Under the pieces are notes generated by a model. It made no database searches and had not been told where the DNA came from. It worked only from the letters and a program-made list of their open reading frames with translations. The translations under genes were made by a program, and so were the position numbers. From Bacteroidales bacterium (GTDB lineage Bacteria; Bacteroidota; Bacteroidia; Bacteroidales; WCHB1-69), in the NCBI GenBank assembly GCA_017633255.1, contig JAGBPS010000008.1, positions 1-64,000 on the forward strand: 64,000 nucleotides of DNA, read 5' to 3'. This document shows, piece by piece, positions 63,951-64,000 of the stretch. Within the stretch, counting starts at the first letter, position 1. The number at the start of each line of letters is the position of its first letter.

Positions 63951-64000
63951 ATGGAATATAACAGACACTTTTTTGAAAAAAATTTTTCTTCTGAAAGAAT
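63951..64000 (+). CDS. Start of an unidentified gene, cut by the window end
   Basis: ATG at 63951 opens a frame M-E-Y-N-R-H-F-F-E-K-N-F-S-S-E-R that runs off the window. The upstream promoter and structured leader support a gene. Sixteen residues are too few to assign a family. Confidence 0.35.
   Translation, partial: MEYNRHFFEKNFSSER

Overview
The window is chromosomal DNA from a member of the Bacteroidota, most likely order Bacteroidales. Evidence: nearly every promoter is the phylum-type -7 box TAnnTTTG (seen as TATTTTTG, TATCTTTG, TACTTTTG); there are type IX secretion (T9SS) cargo and PorV-type proteins, a large TonB-dependent receptor, a glutaminyl-tRNA synthetase, GSCFA-free lipoprotein operons and DUF families (DUF3078, DUF4153, DUF5618) typical of this phylum. 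A secreted sialidase fits a host- or glycan-associated life, but the species cannot be named from the sequence.

Layout. 1-17.5 kb: tRNA-Asn, then housekeeping genes (gapA, priA, guaA, murG), a minus-strand group (M16 peptidase, T9SS cargo with a gliding-type C-terminal domain, outer-membrane barrel, lpdA), a 56-residue ferredoxin, and a plus-strand operon ending in folE. 17.8-28.7 kb: tRNA-Lys and a three-gene operon of TonB-dependent receptor, 1683-residue T9SS cargo and PorV/PorQ-family protein. 28.8-35.2 kb: greA, HIT hydrolase, an unpaired transketolase N-terminal half, LptF/G permease, glycosyltransferase, dxs. 35-47 kb: two minus-strand operons (lipoprotein/esterase/barrels; and a cell-wall-like group with LD-carboxypeptidase and a kinase-RapZ fusion), plus hicAB and a DUF4153 membrane protein. 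47-54 kb: topA operon and glnS. 54.4-64 kb: accessory, repeat-rich DNA with small genes, FISUMP-domain secreted proteins, a sialidase, poly-G tracts and the start of another gene.

Most notable observations. (1) The last FISUMP protein has two copies of a C-terminal block whose differences fall almost only on first and second bases of codons ending in C or T, with fixed flanks. This is the pattern left by adenine-directed mutagenic retrohoming, so the gene is a candidate target of a diversity-generating retroelement whose reverse transcriptase and template repeat would lie outside the window. The same gene is cut by an in-frame amber codon. (2) A family of perfect palindromes with arms TAGAGACG/CGTCTCTA lies both between genes and inside genes. 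Inside genes it is always in the single reading frame without a stop and adds a nine-residue peptide of the type V-E-T-x-x-x-x-S-L, resembling in principle the gene-inserted palindromic elements of Rickettsia. (3) Several intergenic stretches (54.4-54.7 kb, 59.25-59.6 kb) hold arrays of hairpins that no gene explains.

All gene functions are inferred from motifs and recognised families by eye; no search was run.
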